Positions 41,521 to 49,703 of a stretch of 64,000 nucleotides of DNA are shown in pieces. The stretch covers positions 456,126-520,125 of the forward strand of contig JADJZB010000004.1 of assembly GCA_016719485.1 (NCBI GenBank), given 5' to 3'. The stretch comes from Holophagales bacterium. Lineage in GTDB: Bacteria; Acidobacteriota; Thermoanaerobaculia; UBA5066. The notes beneath the pieces were generated by a model. That model saw nothing but the letters and a program-made list of their open reading frames with translations, was not told the origin of the DNA and did not search any database. A program made the translations under genes and the position numbers. The number at the start of each line of letters is the position of its first letter. Position 1 is the first letter of the stretch.

Positions 41521-44391
41521 GTGACGTCAGGCCTCGAGGTCGCCCCCGGCAGGGTTCCCGAAGGGGAGGCGGAGCGGATCCTCCGCGAGCAGAAGGCGTT
41601 CTACAAGGACCTCGTCGAGGCGCAGCCGCGCGGGATCTACCGCCTTCGCGTCCGCCCCCTGCCTCCGCTGGCCCCCCAGGACTGGCAGGCCGCCGCCGAC
41701 GCGGCCTACACGGTCGAGTTCGTCTCGACGCGCTTTTCCGAGATCACCGGCATCGACCCCGCAAGCCTCGGCTCGAAGCCAGGATCCATCGCCGATCTCG
41801 TCGTTCCCGATGACCGGGGAGGATTCGTCGCGGGGAACGCCGAGGCCGTCGCCCGATGCCTGCCGTTTCGCTGGGAGGGGAGGCTCGTCGTGAACGGGCG
41901 GGTCCGGTGCATCCGATTCGAGTCGATCCCGAGGCTGCTCGAGGACGGCGACACGGTCTGGACGGGCACGGTCGAAGACGTGACGGAGTCTCGGCAGGCC
42001 GAGGAGAGGCGTCGCGAATCCGAGGCTCTCTTCCGGAGCTTCTTCGAGATGCCTCTGGTCGGCGCCTGCATCACCTCGCCGACGAAAGGCTGGCTCGAGG
42101 TCAACGACCAGCTCTGCAGGATGCTCGGCTACACCCGCGAGGAGCTCGCGTCGATGACCTGGGCGTCGCTCACCCACACCGACGACCTCGACGCCGACGT
42201 CACCCGGTTCGAGAAGGTCGTCCGGGGCGAGATCGACGGCTACAGTCTCGAGAAGCGCTTCCTCCGGAAGGACGGCAGCGTCGTGCCGGTCCACCTCTCC
42301 GTGAGCTGCGTCAGGACCGGGGACGGAGCCGTCGACTATTTCGTCGCGCTTCTCCAGGACATCACGGAGCGGAAGAAGGTCGAGGAGGAGCTGCGCACGC
42401 ACCGGGAGCACCTCGAGGCGCTGGTGGCCGAGCGAACGGCCGAGCTGGACAGGCAGCGGCAGCTTCTCGACGAGACCTCGCGCCTCGCGAGGGTGGGAGG
42501 CTGGGAGTACGACGTCCGGAAGGCGGAGCTCACCTGGACCGACGCCGTCCGCGAGATCCACGAGGTGGAGCCGGGCTTCCGGATGACCGTCGAGAACGGG
42601 CTCGGGTTCTACGCGCCCGAATCGCGGCCCGTCATCGCCGAGCTCCTCGCCCGGGCGATCTCCACGGGCGAGCCCTTCGACGCGGAGGTCCAGCTGGACA
42701 CCGCGAAGGGCCGCCGCGTGTGGGTCCGGGCGATCGGACGCGCGTACGTCGAGGACGGAAAGGTCGTCCGGGTCGGGGGTGTCCTGCAGGACATCGACGC
42801 GCGCAGGAGCGCCGAGGAGGACCTGCGGCGCCACAGGGCCCACCTCGAGGAGCTCGTCGCCGAGAGAACCGCCGAGCTGGAGAAGAGCCGTTCCCGCCTC
42901 GTCGAGGCCCAGGCCGTCGCCCACCTCGGGAGCTGGGAGTGGCACGTCGCCCGCAACGAGATCTGGGGCTCGGACGAGCTCTTTCGCCTGTTCGACGTGT
43001 CGCCCGGCGACCTCGCGACCCTCGAGCAGTTCTTCGGCCTCGTCCACGCCGACGACAGGGAGGAGGCGCGTCGCGCCGTCTCCGATGCGCTGGGACGAGG
43101 AGGGGGAGCGCTCTACCGGTCCACCTACCGGATCGGCCGGCGCGACGGACGCGTCCGTCACGTCAGCAACCGGGGCGTCGTCTCCGCCGACGAGCGAGGG
43201 CGGCCGTGGAAGATCGTGGGGACCAGCCTCGACATCACCGAGTTGAAGGATGCGGAAGACGCGCTGAAGGAGAGCGAGAACCGCTTTCGCCGCATCGTCT
43301 CCGAGTCGCCCTTCCCGATCGGCCTCTATGCCGAAGACGGCGAGATCCTGCTCGTGAATCGCGCCTGGTGCCTCATTTCGGGCTATTCCCCGGAGGAGCT
43401 CAGAACGATCGATCAATGGTCCGAGAAAGCCTACGGCGAACGCCGGGACGCCGCGCGGGCCGACCTCGAGTCCCGCTTCACCCTGGCCGAGTCGGTCCGC
43501 GAGGGCGAGTTCGGGATCCGGACCAAGGACGGAGGCCGGCGGTTCTGGGACTTCAGCACGGCGCCGCTGGGTCGCCTGCCCGACGGCCGGCGGATCGTGA
43601 CCACCACGGCGATGGACGTCACCGACCGGCGGCTGGCGGAGGAGGAGCTCTGGGCCTATCGCACGCACCTCGAGGAGCTGGTCCACGCCAGGACCTCCGA
43701 GCTGGAGGCCGCGAACCGGGAGCTGGAGAGCTTCTCCTACAGCGTCTCGCACGACCTGAGGGCTCCGCTCCGCGCTCTCGACGGCTTCAGCGCGGCGCTC
43801 CTCGACGAATACCCCGACCGGCTCGACGAGAAGGGGCACCACTACCTCGGGAGAATCCGGGCGGCCGCCCGGAAGATGGCGAGCCTGATCGACGGTCTCC
43901 TGAACCTCTCGCGCCTCAAGCGGCTCGAGCTGAGCCTCGTGCCGGTCGACGTCAGCAGGCTCGCGACGAGCGTGGCGGCCGATCTCCTCGCCCTCGAGCC
44001 GGGACGCGCCGTGCAGGTCGTCGTCGCGGAGGGGATGAGGACCGAAGGAGACCCCCGCCTCCTGCACGTCGTCCTCGAGAACCTGATCGGGAACGCCCTG
44101 AAGTTCACCTCGAAGCGCTCCGGCGCGGTGATCGAGGTCGGCTGCGCGGAGGCCGACGGACAGAAGGCCTACTTCGTGAAGGACAACGGCGTCGGCTTCG
44201 ACATGGCGCAGGCGGCGAAGCTCTTCGAGCCCTTCCAGCGCCTGCACGGCGTGGACGACTTCCCGGGCACCGGGATCGGCCTCGCGACGGTGCAGCGGAT
44301 CGTCGCCCGCCACGGCGGACGAATCTGGCCGGAGGCGTCTCCCGGAGCTGGCGCGACCTTCTTCTTCACCCTCGGAAGCGACAGGACCTGA
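41521..44391 (+). CDS. Soluble multi-PAS sensor histidine kinase
   Basis: 956 residues, GTG start 38 bases after the UvrA gene. There are no membrane helices. Four or five PAS domains follow one another (about residues 25-160, 165-290, 320-430, 455-580 and 585-715), each ended by a typical PAC tail such as FVALLQDITERKKVEEEL. The coiled linkers between them are REHLEALVAERTAEL and similar. The kinase core has SYSVSHDLRAPLRALDGF (His in H-box, Cph1/phytochrome-like), an N-box LENLIGNALKFT, and G-boxes NGVGFDM and GTGIGLA. No heme- or flavin-specific residues could be assigned. It has no receiver of its own and converges with the REC-GGDEF gene. Confidence 0.9.
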   Translation: MTSGLEVAPGRVPEGEAERILREQKAFYKDLVEAQPRGIYRLRVRPLPPLAPQDWQAAADAAYTVEFVSTRFSEITGIDPASLGSKPGSIADLVVPDDRGGFVAGNAEAVARCLPFRWEGRLVVNGRVRCIRFESIPRLLEDGDTVWTGTVEDVTESRQAEERRRESEALFRSFFEMPLVGACITSPTKGWLEVNDQLCRMLGYTREELASMTWASLTHTDDLDADVTRFEKVVRGEIDGYSLEKRFLRKDGSVVPVHLSVSCVRTGDGAVDYFVALLQDITERKKVEEELRTHREHLEALVAERTAELDRQRQLLDETSRLARVGGWEYDVRKAELTWTDAVREIHEVEPGFRMTVENGLGFYAPESRPVIAELLARAISTGEPFDAEVQLDTAKGRRVWVRAIGRAYVEDGKVVRVGGVLQDIDARRSAEEDLRRHRAHLEELVAERTAELEKSRSRLVEAQAVAHLGSWEWHVARNEIWGSDELFRLFDVSPGDLATLEQFFGLVHADDREEARRAVSDALGRGGGALYRSTYRIGRRDGRVRHVSNRGVVSADERGRPWKIVGTSLDITELKDAEDALKESENRFRRIVSESPFPIGLYAEDGEILLVNRAWCLISGYSPEELRTIDQWSEKAYGERRDAARADLESRFTLAESVREGEFGIRTKDGGRRFWDFSTAPLGRLPDGRRIVTTTAMDVTDRRLAEEELWAYRTHLEELVHARTSELEAANRELESFSYSVSHDLRAPLRALDGFSAALLDEYPDRLDEKGHHYLGRIRAAARKMASLIDGLLNLSRLKRLELSLVPVDVSRLATSVAADLLALEPGRAVQVVVAEGMRTEGDPRLLHVVLENLIGNALKFTSKRSGAVIEVGCAEADGQKAYFVKDNGVGFDMAQAAKLFEPFQRLHGVDDFPGTGIGLATVQRIVARHGGRIWPEASPGAGATFFFTLGSDRT

Positions 44392-44400
44392 CCCGCTTCC

Positions 44401-45471
44401 TCATCCCGGCTCCGCGCGGACGACCCTGTCACGGCCCCGTTCCTTGGCCTGGTAGAGCGCCCGGTCCGCGCGGGCCAGGAATTCGTTCGCGGATTCCGCC
44501 GCCCCGAGGACGGCCACCCCGGCGCTCGCGGTGACGCGTTCCGGGAGCCCTTCCACCACGAGCTGCCCGATACGCCCGCGAATCCGCTCCGCGATCATCG
44601 CCGCGGCCTCGATCGCCGCGCCCGGCAGGAGAAGGAGAAACTCCTCGCCGCCGGTCCGCATCGCGAGGTCGTATGGCCGCACGCTCGACCTCAGCGTCTC
44701 GCCGACCGCCGCCAGCAGCAGGTCGCCGACAGCGTGTCCCCAGTTGTCGTTGACCCTCTTGAAGTGGTCGAGGTCCAGCGCGAGGACGGCCAGCGGCTTC
44801 TGCTCGCGCCGGGCCCGCTCGCGTTCCCGTGGCAGCGACTCGTCGAGCGCTCGCCTGTTGGCGAGCCCCGTCAGCGCGTCGGTGCGCGCCAGCCGGGCGA
44901 TGACGTCGTTGACCCGCTCGAGCTCGGCATTCTGACGCTCGAGCGCCTGCGTCCGTTCGGCCACGCGCGCCTCGAGCTCGGCGTTGGCCCGCTCCAGCCC
45001 CGCGACGAGACGCTCCCTCTCGCGGAGAAACCGCCACCGCTCGACACCCCGGCTCAGGACGGCCTCGAGCTCGGCGGGGCGCCACGGCTTGGTGAGGTAG
45101 AAGTAGATCTGCCCCTCGTTCACGGCGTCGATCACGGCCGTCAGGTCGGCATACCCCGTCAGGAGGATGCGGGCGGCGTCGGGACGAAGTCGCGCCGATG
45201 CGGCGAGGAGCTCGGAGCCCGTCATCCCGGGCATCCTCTGGTCCGAGACGATGGCCGCCACGTCGAGCGTCTCGAGGAGAGCGAGGGCGTCGGCCGGCCG
45301 GTCCCTCGTCACGACCTCGTAGCTGGGCTCGAGCTGGAACGCGAGCGCCGCGAGGATGCCGGGCTCGTCGTCGACGAGGAGGATCGTCGCCTTCGCGGTG
45401 CTCTTCTCGTTCGCCGTCGCCGGTCCCGGCGCCTGCACCACGTTGCGCGAGAAGCCGGTGCTCACCTTCAC
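44401..45471 (-). CDS. Response regulator with diguanylate cyclase output (REC-GGDEF)
   Basis: 356 residues from a GTG at 45471, overlapping the kinase stop as GTGA. The receiver domain (about 30-145) has VDDEP, the phospho-Asp in AAIVSDQRMPGM, a Thr switch in LLTGYAD and the Lys in YLTKPW. A coiled coil (about 150-190) links it to a GGDEF domain with active loop GGEEF and an inhibitory RPYD site five residues before it. It should make c-di-GMP when phosphorylated. It is the last gene of the B12/heme-oxygenase/kinase operon and the obvious output of that pathway. Confidence 0.9.
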   Translation of the reverse strand: MKVSTGFSRNVVQAPGPATANEKSTAKATILLVDDEPGILAALAFQLEPSYEVVTRDRPADALALLETLDVAAIVSDQRMPGMTGSELLAASARLRPDAARILLTGYADLTAVIDAVNEGQIYFYLTKPWRPAELEAVLSRGVERWRFLRERERLVAGLERANAELEARVAERTQALERQNAELERVNDVIARLARTDALTGLANRRALDESLPRERERARREQKPLAVLALDLDHFKRVNDNWGHAVGDLLLAAVGETLRSSVRPYDLAMRTGGEEFLLLLPGAAIEAAAMIAERIRGRIGQLVVEGLPERVTASAGVAVLGAAESANEFLARADRALYQAKERGRDRVVRAEPG

Positions 45472-46745
45472 GTGGCGCCTCCTGCCGGTGCGGGAAGGAG
45501 GATCGTCACCAGAGTCCCGCGCCCCGGCTCGCTCTCGATCTCGATTCTCCCACCGTGAGACTCCACGACCTGGTGGGCGACGGCGAGCCCGAGACCCGTC
45601 CCCTCGCCGACCGGCTTCGTGGTGAAGAACGGGTCGAAGACTCTCGGAAGGTCCTTCCTCTCGATGCCGCTGCCGTCGTCCTCTACCACGATCCGAACGG
45701 CCTCGGCCTCCCGGCGGAGCCGTACGCGCACCGCCTGGCCCGGCCGGCTCGCCTGGATCGCGTTCGAGACGAGGTTGGCGACCGCCTGGTTGAGCGCGCC
45801 TGGCGCACAGCTCAGGCGCAGCTCGGCGGGGAAGTCCGTCTCCACGCGGATCCCCTTCTCCCGCTGCAGGGGCCCGAGAAAGCGGAGTGTCGCCGCGAGG
45901 CTCTCGACGAGGTCGACCTCCTTCCGCACGGCCTCGTCGAGCCTCGAGAACGTCCGAAGGTCCGTCACGAGCTGCCGTATCCGCTCGAGCCCCTCGCGAT
46001 TCGAGGAGAGCCTGGCGGGGACCGACTCGGCCAGGGCCACGACCCTCGTCCTCTCGGCGGCCTCGTCGATCACGAGGGCCACGGCCGGAACCGCTGCGCG
46101 CAGCTCGTCGAGAGAGTCCCCCACGGTATTCACGAAGGCGAAGAGGCTCTCGAAGTCCCGCACGAGGGTCTCGGTGTTCGAGAGGATGAAGGCGAGCGGG
46201 TTGTTGATCTCGTGGGCCACGCCGGCCGTCGTCAGCCCGAGCGAGGCCATCTTCTCCTTGTGGACGAGGAGGGCCTGGGCTCGCCGGAGCTCGCCGAGCG
46301 TCCGTTCGAGCTCCCTGCCCTTCCTCGCGGATTCGCGCGTCGCCGCGGCGAGCTCGTTGTTCAGGTGCATCAGCTCGTCTCCGAGCCGACTCTCGTCCTC
46401 GACGGCCCGCACCCCCGCGAGGACGAGGCCTGCCCCCACTTCGATCATCGCCCGGAGCGTGACCGGGCTTCCGGCAGCGTCGAGCACGTTGACGAGCTTC
46501 GGGCCGTGCGTTCCCGGTCCGGCCTCGCAGAGGGCAGCGACGGACAGGGCGTCGGCCGCCGCGAGCAGATCGCGTATCGAGGTTCGGACCGCGGGTCCGC
46601 CCTCGATCCCGAGCAGCGCCCGGGCCGCCTCGTTCACTTCGACGATCCGGCCCTCGCGGTCTGCCCTGATCAGCACGATCCCGGGGGCGTGCCGGGCGAG
46701 CTCGGCGAGGAGTGCGAGGGGCTCTTCCCGGCCAGGTTCCGTCAT
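45468..46745 (-). CDS. PAS-domain histidine kinase of the B12/heme-oxygenase operon
   Basis: 425 residues, no membrane segments. A PAS-like domain (residues about 10-120: IVLIRADREGRIVEVNEAARALLG) is followed by a coiled coil and an NtrB/HK4-type kinase. Its H-box is KMASLGLTTAGVAHEINNPLAF, its N-box VANLVSNAIQAS, and its G-boxes DDGSGI and GTGLGLAVAHQV. Between H-box and N-box is an unusually long helical part (about 50 residues, AFVNTVGDSLDELRAAVPAV). It overlaps the heme-oxygenase-like gene by ATGA and the REC-GGDEF gene by GTGA, so it probably takes its input from the former proteins and phosphorylates the latter. Confidence 0.9.
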   Translation of the reverse strand: MTEPGREEPLALLAELARHAPGIVLIRADREGRIVEVNEAARALLGIEGGPAVRTSIRDLLAAADALSVAALCEAGPGTHGPKLVNVLDAAGSPVTLRAMIEVGAGLVLAGVRAVEDESRLGDELMHLNNELAAATRESARKGRELERTLGELRRAQALLVHKEKMASLGLTTAGVAHEINNPLAFILSNTETLVRDFESLFAFVNTVGDSLDELRAAVPAVALVIDEAAERTRVVALAESVPARLSSNREGLERIRQLVTDLRTFSRLDEAVRKEVDLVESLAATLRFLGPLQREKGIRVETDFPAELRLSCAPGALNQAVANLVSNAIQASRPGQAVRVRLRREAEAVRIVVEDDGSGIERKDLPRVFDPFFTTKPVGEGTGLGLAVAHQVVESHGGRIEIESEPGRGTLVTILLPAPAGGAT

Positions 46746-48058
46746 GCCGGGCGGTCCCCGGCTTCCCGGAAGGTCGCCAGGGCGGCCGCGAGGGCGTCCC
46801 GGACCAGCCGGTCAACCGCCGCGTTCCAGCCATCCGGGTACCGTTCGCTCCGGTACCACGCCGTCAGCGCCGCGACGGCTCCGGGAAACCCGGACGACTC
46901 GTCCGCGGCCGCCGCGACGAGCAGCTGGGCCGCCTGGCGGCGCTCCTCGGTGGACCCGTACCCGGCCGACGCGACGAACCTCTCCTCGAGCGGGCCCGCG
47001 GCGCCGGCAGGGAGCGCCGCCTCACGGCGGGAGGAAATGAGGCTTGCCGCCTCCCGGAGAAAGGCGGGGCGGGCGGCGGCAACGATCGCGCCCAGCTCCT
47101 CCTCGAGGAGGAGCAGCTGCCGTTCGATCAGGAGGGAGGGCATGCCCCGTCGCGCCAGGACCCCGGCGAGCCAGACGACCTGCGCGATCGCGTCCGCCCG
47201 GTCCAGCAGGGCGAGAGCGGCGAGCCAGGCCACGTCGCTGCGCGTGTAGCGAAGCCCGCGCTCGCCCCACCGCTCCCGGAAGTAGGGAAACTCTCCGAGA
47301 CACCGTTCTCCGGCCCGCTGGGCCGCGGCCGATTCCGCGGGGTCGGCCGGAACGTCGTGCGCTCCGGCCTCGACGTTCCAGGTCGTCGCGAGGAGGCGTC
47401 TCGCGGGCGCGCGGGCCGGATCGAATGAGGTGTGGAGACGCTCGAAACCCCCGGCGGCCGCAACGGCCGCGGCGACCACGCGCCCGCGGGTACTCCCGTC
47501 GAGGGCGGCGGCCTCACCGGACCCGAGAGCGTCGATCCGGTCGCGGAACGCCCGGAAGACGGGTCCGGTCTCACCGCCCTGGCCCGCGTACCATGCCGTG
47601 CCGCTCGCCCCGCCCGCAGAGGCGCGGGCGTCCTCGAGGTGTACGAGGTTCCCCATCGCGGTCCCCTCCGACACGTAGAGGTACCCGAGAAGCAGGACGG
47701 GATCCTCCGCCGCCACCCGGACGATCTCCCTGGCGAACGCCAGTGCCCGGGACGTTGCGGCCGGGTCGTCGGGAAGCGGGCCCCGGCGGTCGAAGAACGC
47801 GAGGTCCTCGAGGAGGAGCGCCAGCCGCGGAGCCGTTCCCGCCGCAACCCCGGCGACGGAAGGGTCCCGGCTCTGGGCGACGGCCCGCTCGAGGGCGGCC
47901 GTCACGATCGCCATCCCCCGGAGCTGGTCGACGTAGCGCTCCACGGGCAGCGCGCGGCGCGCGAGAGCGTCGAAGAACGGCAGCAGCTCGATGCGCCGGT
48001 GGATCGGCCAGACGGCCTCCTGGAGCCTTGCCGAGAGCGGATCGGGTTCGATGCTCAA
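46742..48058 (-). CDS. Heme-oxygenase-like protein with long C-terminal extension
   Basis: 438 residues from a TTG start with GGGAGA six bases upstream. Residues 1-200 match bacterial heme oxygenases of the BphO/PigA kind. The proximal-His helix reads EAVWPIHRRIE (His20), the next helix ALPVERYVDQLRGM, and the distal Gly-rich helix LLGYLYVSEGTAMGN (usual form YVLEGSxLGG). BphO-type enzymes cut heme to biliverdin. Residues about 240-438 are an extra helical domain (EFPYFRERWGERGLRYTRSD onward) that I do not recognise. It could be an enzyme or a heme/tetrapyrrole-binding sensor. It sits between the B12-protein and kinase genes in a tight operon. No bacteriophytochrome is in the window. Confidence 0.75.
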   Translation of the reverse strand: MSIEPDPLSARLQEAVWPIHRRIELLPFFDALARRALPVERYVDQLRGMAIVTAALERAVAQSRDPSVAGVAAGTAPRLALLLEDLAFFDRRGPLPDDPAATSRALAFAREIVRVAAEDPVLLLGYLYVSEGTAMGNLVHLEDARASAGGASGTAWYAGQGGETGPVFRAFRDRIDALGSGEAAALDGSTRGRVVAAAVAAAGGFERLHTSFDPARAPARRLLATTWNVEAGAHDVPADPAESAAAQRAGERCLGEFPYFRERWGERGLRYTRSDVAWLAALALLDRADAIAQVVWLAGVLARRGMPSLLIERQLLLLEEELGAIVAAARPAFLREAASLISSRREAALPAGAAGPLEERFVASAGYGSTEERRQAAQLLVAAAADESSGFPGAVAALTAWYRSERYPDGWNAAVDRLVRDALAAALATFREAGDRPA

Positions 48059-48074
48059 CAGCTTCTCCCGGCCT

Positions 48075-48716
48075 TCAGGCGGTCCTCGACAACGAGCGGA
48101 CGACGCCCGCGACGGAGCGCAGATCCGGAGCCCAGCCGTCGGCCCCGATCTCCGCGACCTTCCCGGGTTCCGTCCGGAAGGCTCCGCCGCCGACGATGAT
48201 CCGCGGGGACGACTCCCGGAACGTGGCCCTGACCGATCCGATCAACGACGCGGCCTTCGGCAGGTTCTGCAACATGGTGCAGGAGATCCCGAGCACCTCG
48301 GGGTGATGCTCGCCGATCGCGTCGAGGATCTCCGGGACCGGCACGCCGGCCCCGAGGAACCGGACCTCCCACCCGTCGGACTCGAGCGTATCGGCCACCA
48401 TGTGGCCTCCGACCTGGTGCAGCTCTCCCTCGATCCCGGTCAGGACGATCCGCCCCCGGGACGCCGTGGACCGGGGAAGGTGCTCGTACAGGCGGGCGAG
48501 GACGACCTGGGTGATGCCCGTCGCGAGGTGCTCCACGGCCACGGAGATCTGGTTCGACTCCCACAGGCGCCCCACCTCGTAGAGGGACTCCTGGAGCACC
48601 TCTACGTAGAGGTCCCCGACGGCCCCCCCCCGCTGGACCACGCCGAGTGCGACGTCGATCGCGGCCTGGCGGTCTCCGGCGAGGATCGCGGCCAGATAGA
48701 GGTCCTTCTCGGACAC
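48075..48716 (-). CDS. Stand-alone B12-binding protein with photoreceptor signature
   Basis: 213 residues from a GTG with AGGAGG nine bases upstream. It has the helical cap plus Rossmann-like cobalamin domain of methionine-synthase type. The cap contains Trp52, nine residues, then Glu62-His63 (LWESNQISVAVEH). This Wx9EH signature marks the light-sensing B12 domains of CarH/LitR. The lower-ligand motif is ELHQVGG (His100, ExHxxG); His100 lies 48 residues after the Trp, close to the 46 in Thermus CarH. There is no MerR DNA-binding domain, so output must go through partners. It is first in the operon with the heme-oxygenase-like, kinase and REC-GGDEF genes. Light or cobalamin sensing is inferred, not shown. 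Confidence 0.85.
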   Translation of the reverse strand: MSEKDLYLAAILAGDRQAAIDVALGVVQRGGAVGDLYVEVLQESLYEVGRLWESNQISVAVEHLATGITQVVLARLYEHLPRSTASRGRIVLTGIEGELHQVGGHMVADTLESDGWEVRFLGAGVPVPEILDAIGEHHPEVLGISCTMLQNLPKAASLIGSVRATFRESSPRIIVGGGAFRTEPGKVAEIGADGWAPDLRSVAGVVRSLSRTA

Positions 48717-48725
48717 GGAGGGGCA

Positions 48726-48731
48726 CCTCCT
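48726..48731 (-). promoter_or_regulatory. Ribosome binding site that fixes the B12-protein GTG start
   Basis: On the minus strand this is a consensus AGGAGG, nine bases before the GTG at 48716. It is one of the best ribosome sites in the window and supports the 213-residue reading. Further upstream, TTGACC on the minus strand near 48760 could be a -35 element, but its -10 partner is weak. Confidence 0.7.
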
Positions 48732-48778
48732 CGCCTTTCTGTCTCGGACCGGACGCTGCCGGTCAAATCGTAGCAGCA

Positions 48779-48798
48779 GCGGACCGGTGGCGGTCCGC
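48779..48798 (-). terminator. Hairpin between the two signalling operons
   Basis: A perfect 8-base-pair inverted repeat with a 4-base loop (GCGGACCG at 48779-48786, CGGTCCGC at 48791-48798) lies five bases after the stop of the second REC-GGDEF gene and before the B12-protein gene. No T tract follows. It likely separates the hybrid-kinase operon from the B12 operon. Confidence 0.5.
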
Positions 48799-48803
48799 TC
48801 CGT

Positions 48804-49703
48804 TCACGCGTACGCGACGCGGTCCCGGCCCTCCGCTTTCGCCCGGTAGAGCGCAGCGTCCGCGGCCTCCAGGAGCGTCTCGGACGTGCTGCCGACCTTC
48901 GCGCCCGCGACGCCGATGCTCACGGTGACCGAGACGACTCCAGCGGCCGTCGCCACCGGGCACCCCGCGACCGCCCGGCAGACACGCTCGAAGACGCCGC
49001 TGGCGGCCGTCGGCCGGGCGCCTGGTGCGATCAGGAGGAACTCCTCGCCGCCGTACCGGCCGAGGACGTCGCAGGCCCTCAGGCAGCTCCGGGCCACGCG
49101 GGCGAAGGTGGCGAGCACCTCGTCGCCCGCGGGATGGCCCCAGGTGTCGTTGACGTTCTTGAAGTGGTCGAGATCGCAGACGGCGAGGCTCAGGATTCCC
49201 CCCTCGCGCGCCGTGCGCGCGAGATCCCGCTCGAGCGTCTCGAGGATGGCCCGCCGGTTCGGCAATCCGGTCAGGGCATCGTGCGCGGCCTGAAAGGCGA
49301 GAGCATCCCGGGCCTTCGCGAGATCGGTCTGCAGGTCGAGCATGCGCATCCCCACCCCGACGCGCGCCCGGAGCTCCTCGACGTCGTACGGCTTGGCGAC
49401 GTAGTCGTTGGCTCCGGCGTCGAGGCCCTTCACGATGTCTCCCTTCTCGCCGCGAGCCGTGACAAGGACGACGTAGGGAGGGTTCGAGGTCTCCCGCCGG
49501 CGGAGCCGGCGGCAGACCTCCGGACCCTCGAGGCCCGGCATGTTCCAGTCGAGCAGAACGAGCGGAGGCGCATCCGGCTGCTGCAGTATCGCGTCCGCTG
49601 CGAGGCCGTCGGCGACGGCCGTCGGCTCCAGGCCCCACTTCCTCAGGATCGCCTCGAGGATGCGGCGCGACGTGACGTCGTCGTCCGCCACGAGGACTCT
49701 CAC
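48804..49703 (-). CDS. Response regulator with diguanylate cyclase output, second copy
   Basis: 299 residues, GTG start at 49703 overlapping the hybrid-kinase stop as GTGA. The receiver has VADDD at the start, phospho-Asp in VLLDWNMPG, VTARGEKGD and the Lys in YVAKPYD. The GGDEF domain follows directly with active loop GGEEF and inhibitory site RACD five residues before. It resembles PleD/WspR-type regulators without the second receiver. It should be the output of the hybrid kinase encoded just upstream. It differs from the REC-GGDEF at 44401 by having a shorter linker. Confidence 0.92.
   Translation of the reverse strand: MRVLVADDDVTSRRILEAILRKWGLEPTAVADGLAADAILQQPDAPPLVLLDWNMPGLEGPEVCRRLRRRETSNPPYVVLVTARGEKGDIVKGLDAGANDYVAKPYDVEELRARVGVGMRMLDLQTDLAKARDALAFQAAHDALTGLPNRRAILETLERDLARTAREGGILSLAVCDLDHFKNVNDTWGHPAGDEVLATFARVARSCLRACDVLGRYGGEEFLLIAPGARPTAASGVFERVCRAVAGCPVATAAGVVSVTVSIGVAGAKVGSTSETLLEAADAALYRAKAEGRDRVAYA

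Noticed and set aside
41521..44391. Bacteriophytochrome that would use biliverdin from the heme-oxygenase-like protein
   Set aside because: The kinase has several PAS domains but no PAS-GAF-PHY core or chromophore Cys that I can identify; only its H-box resembles phytochrome kinases.
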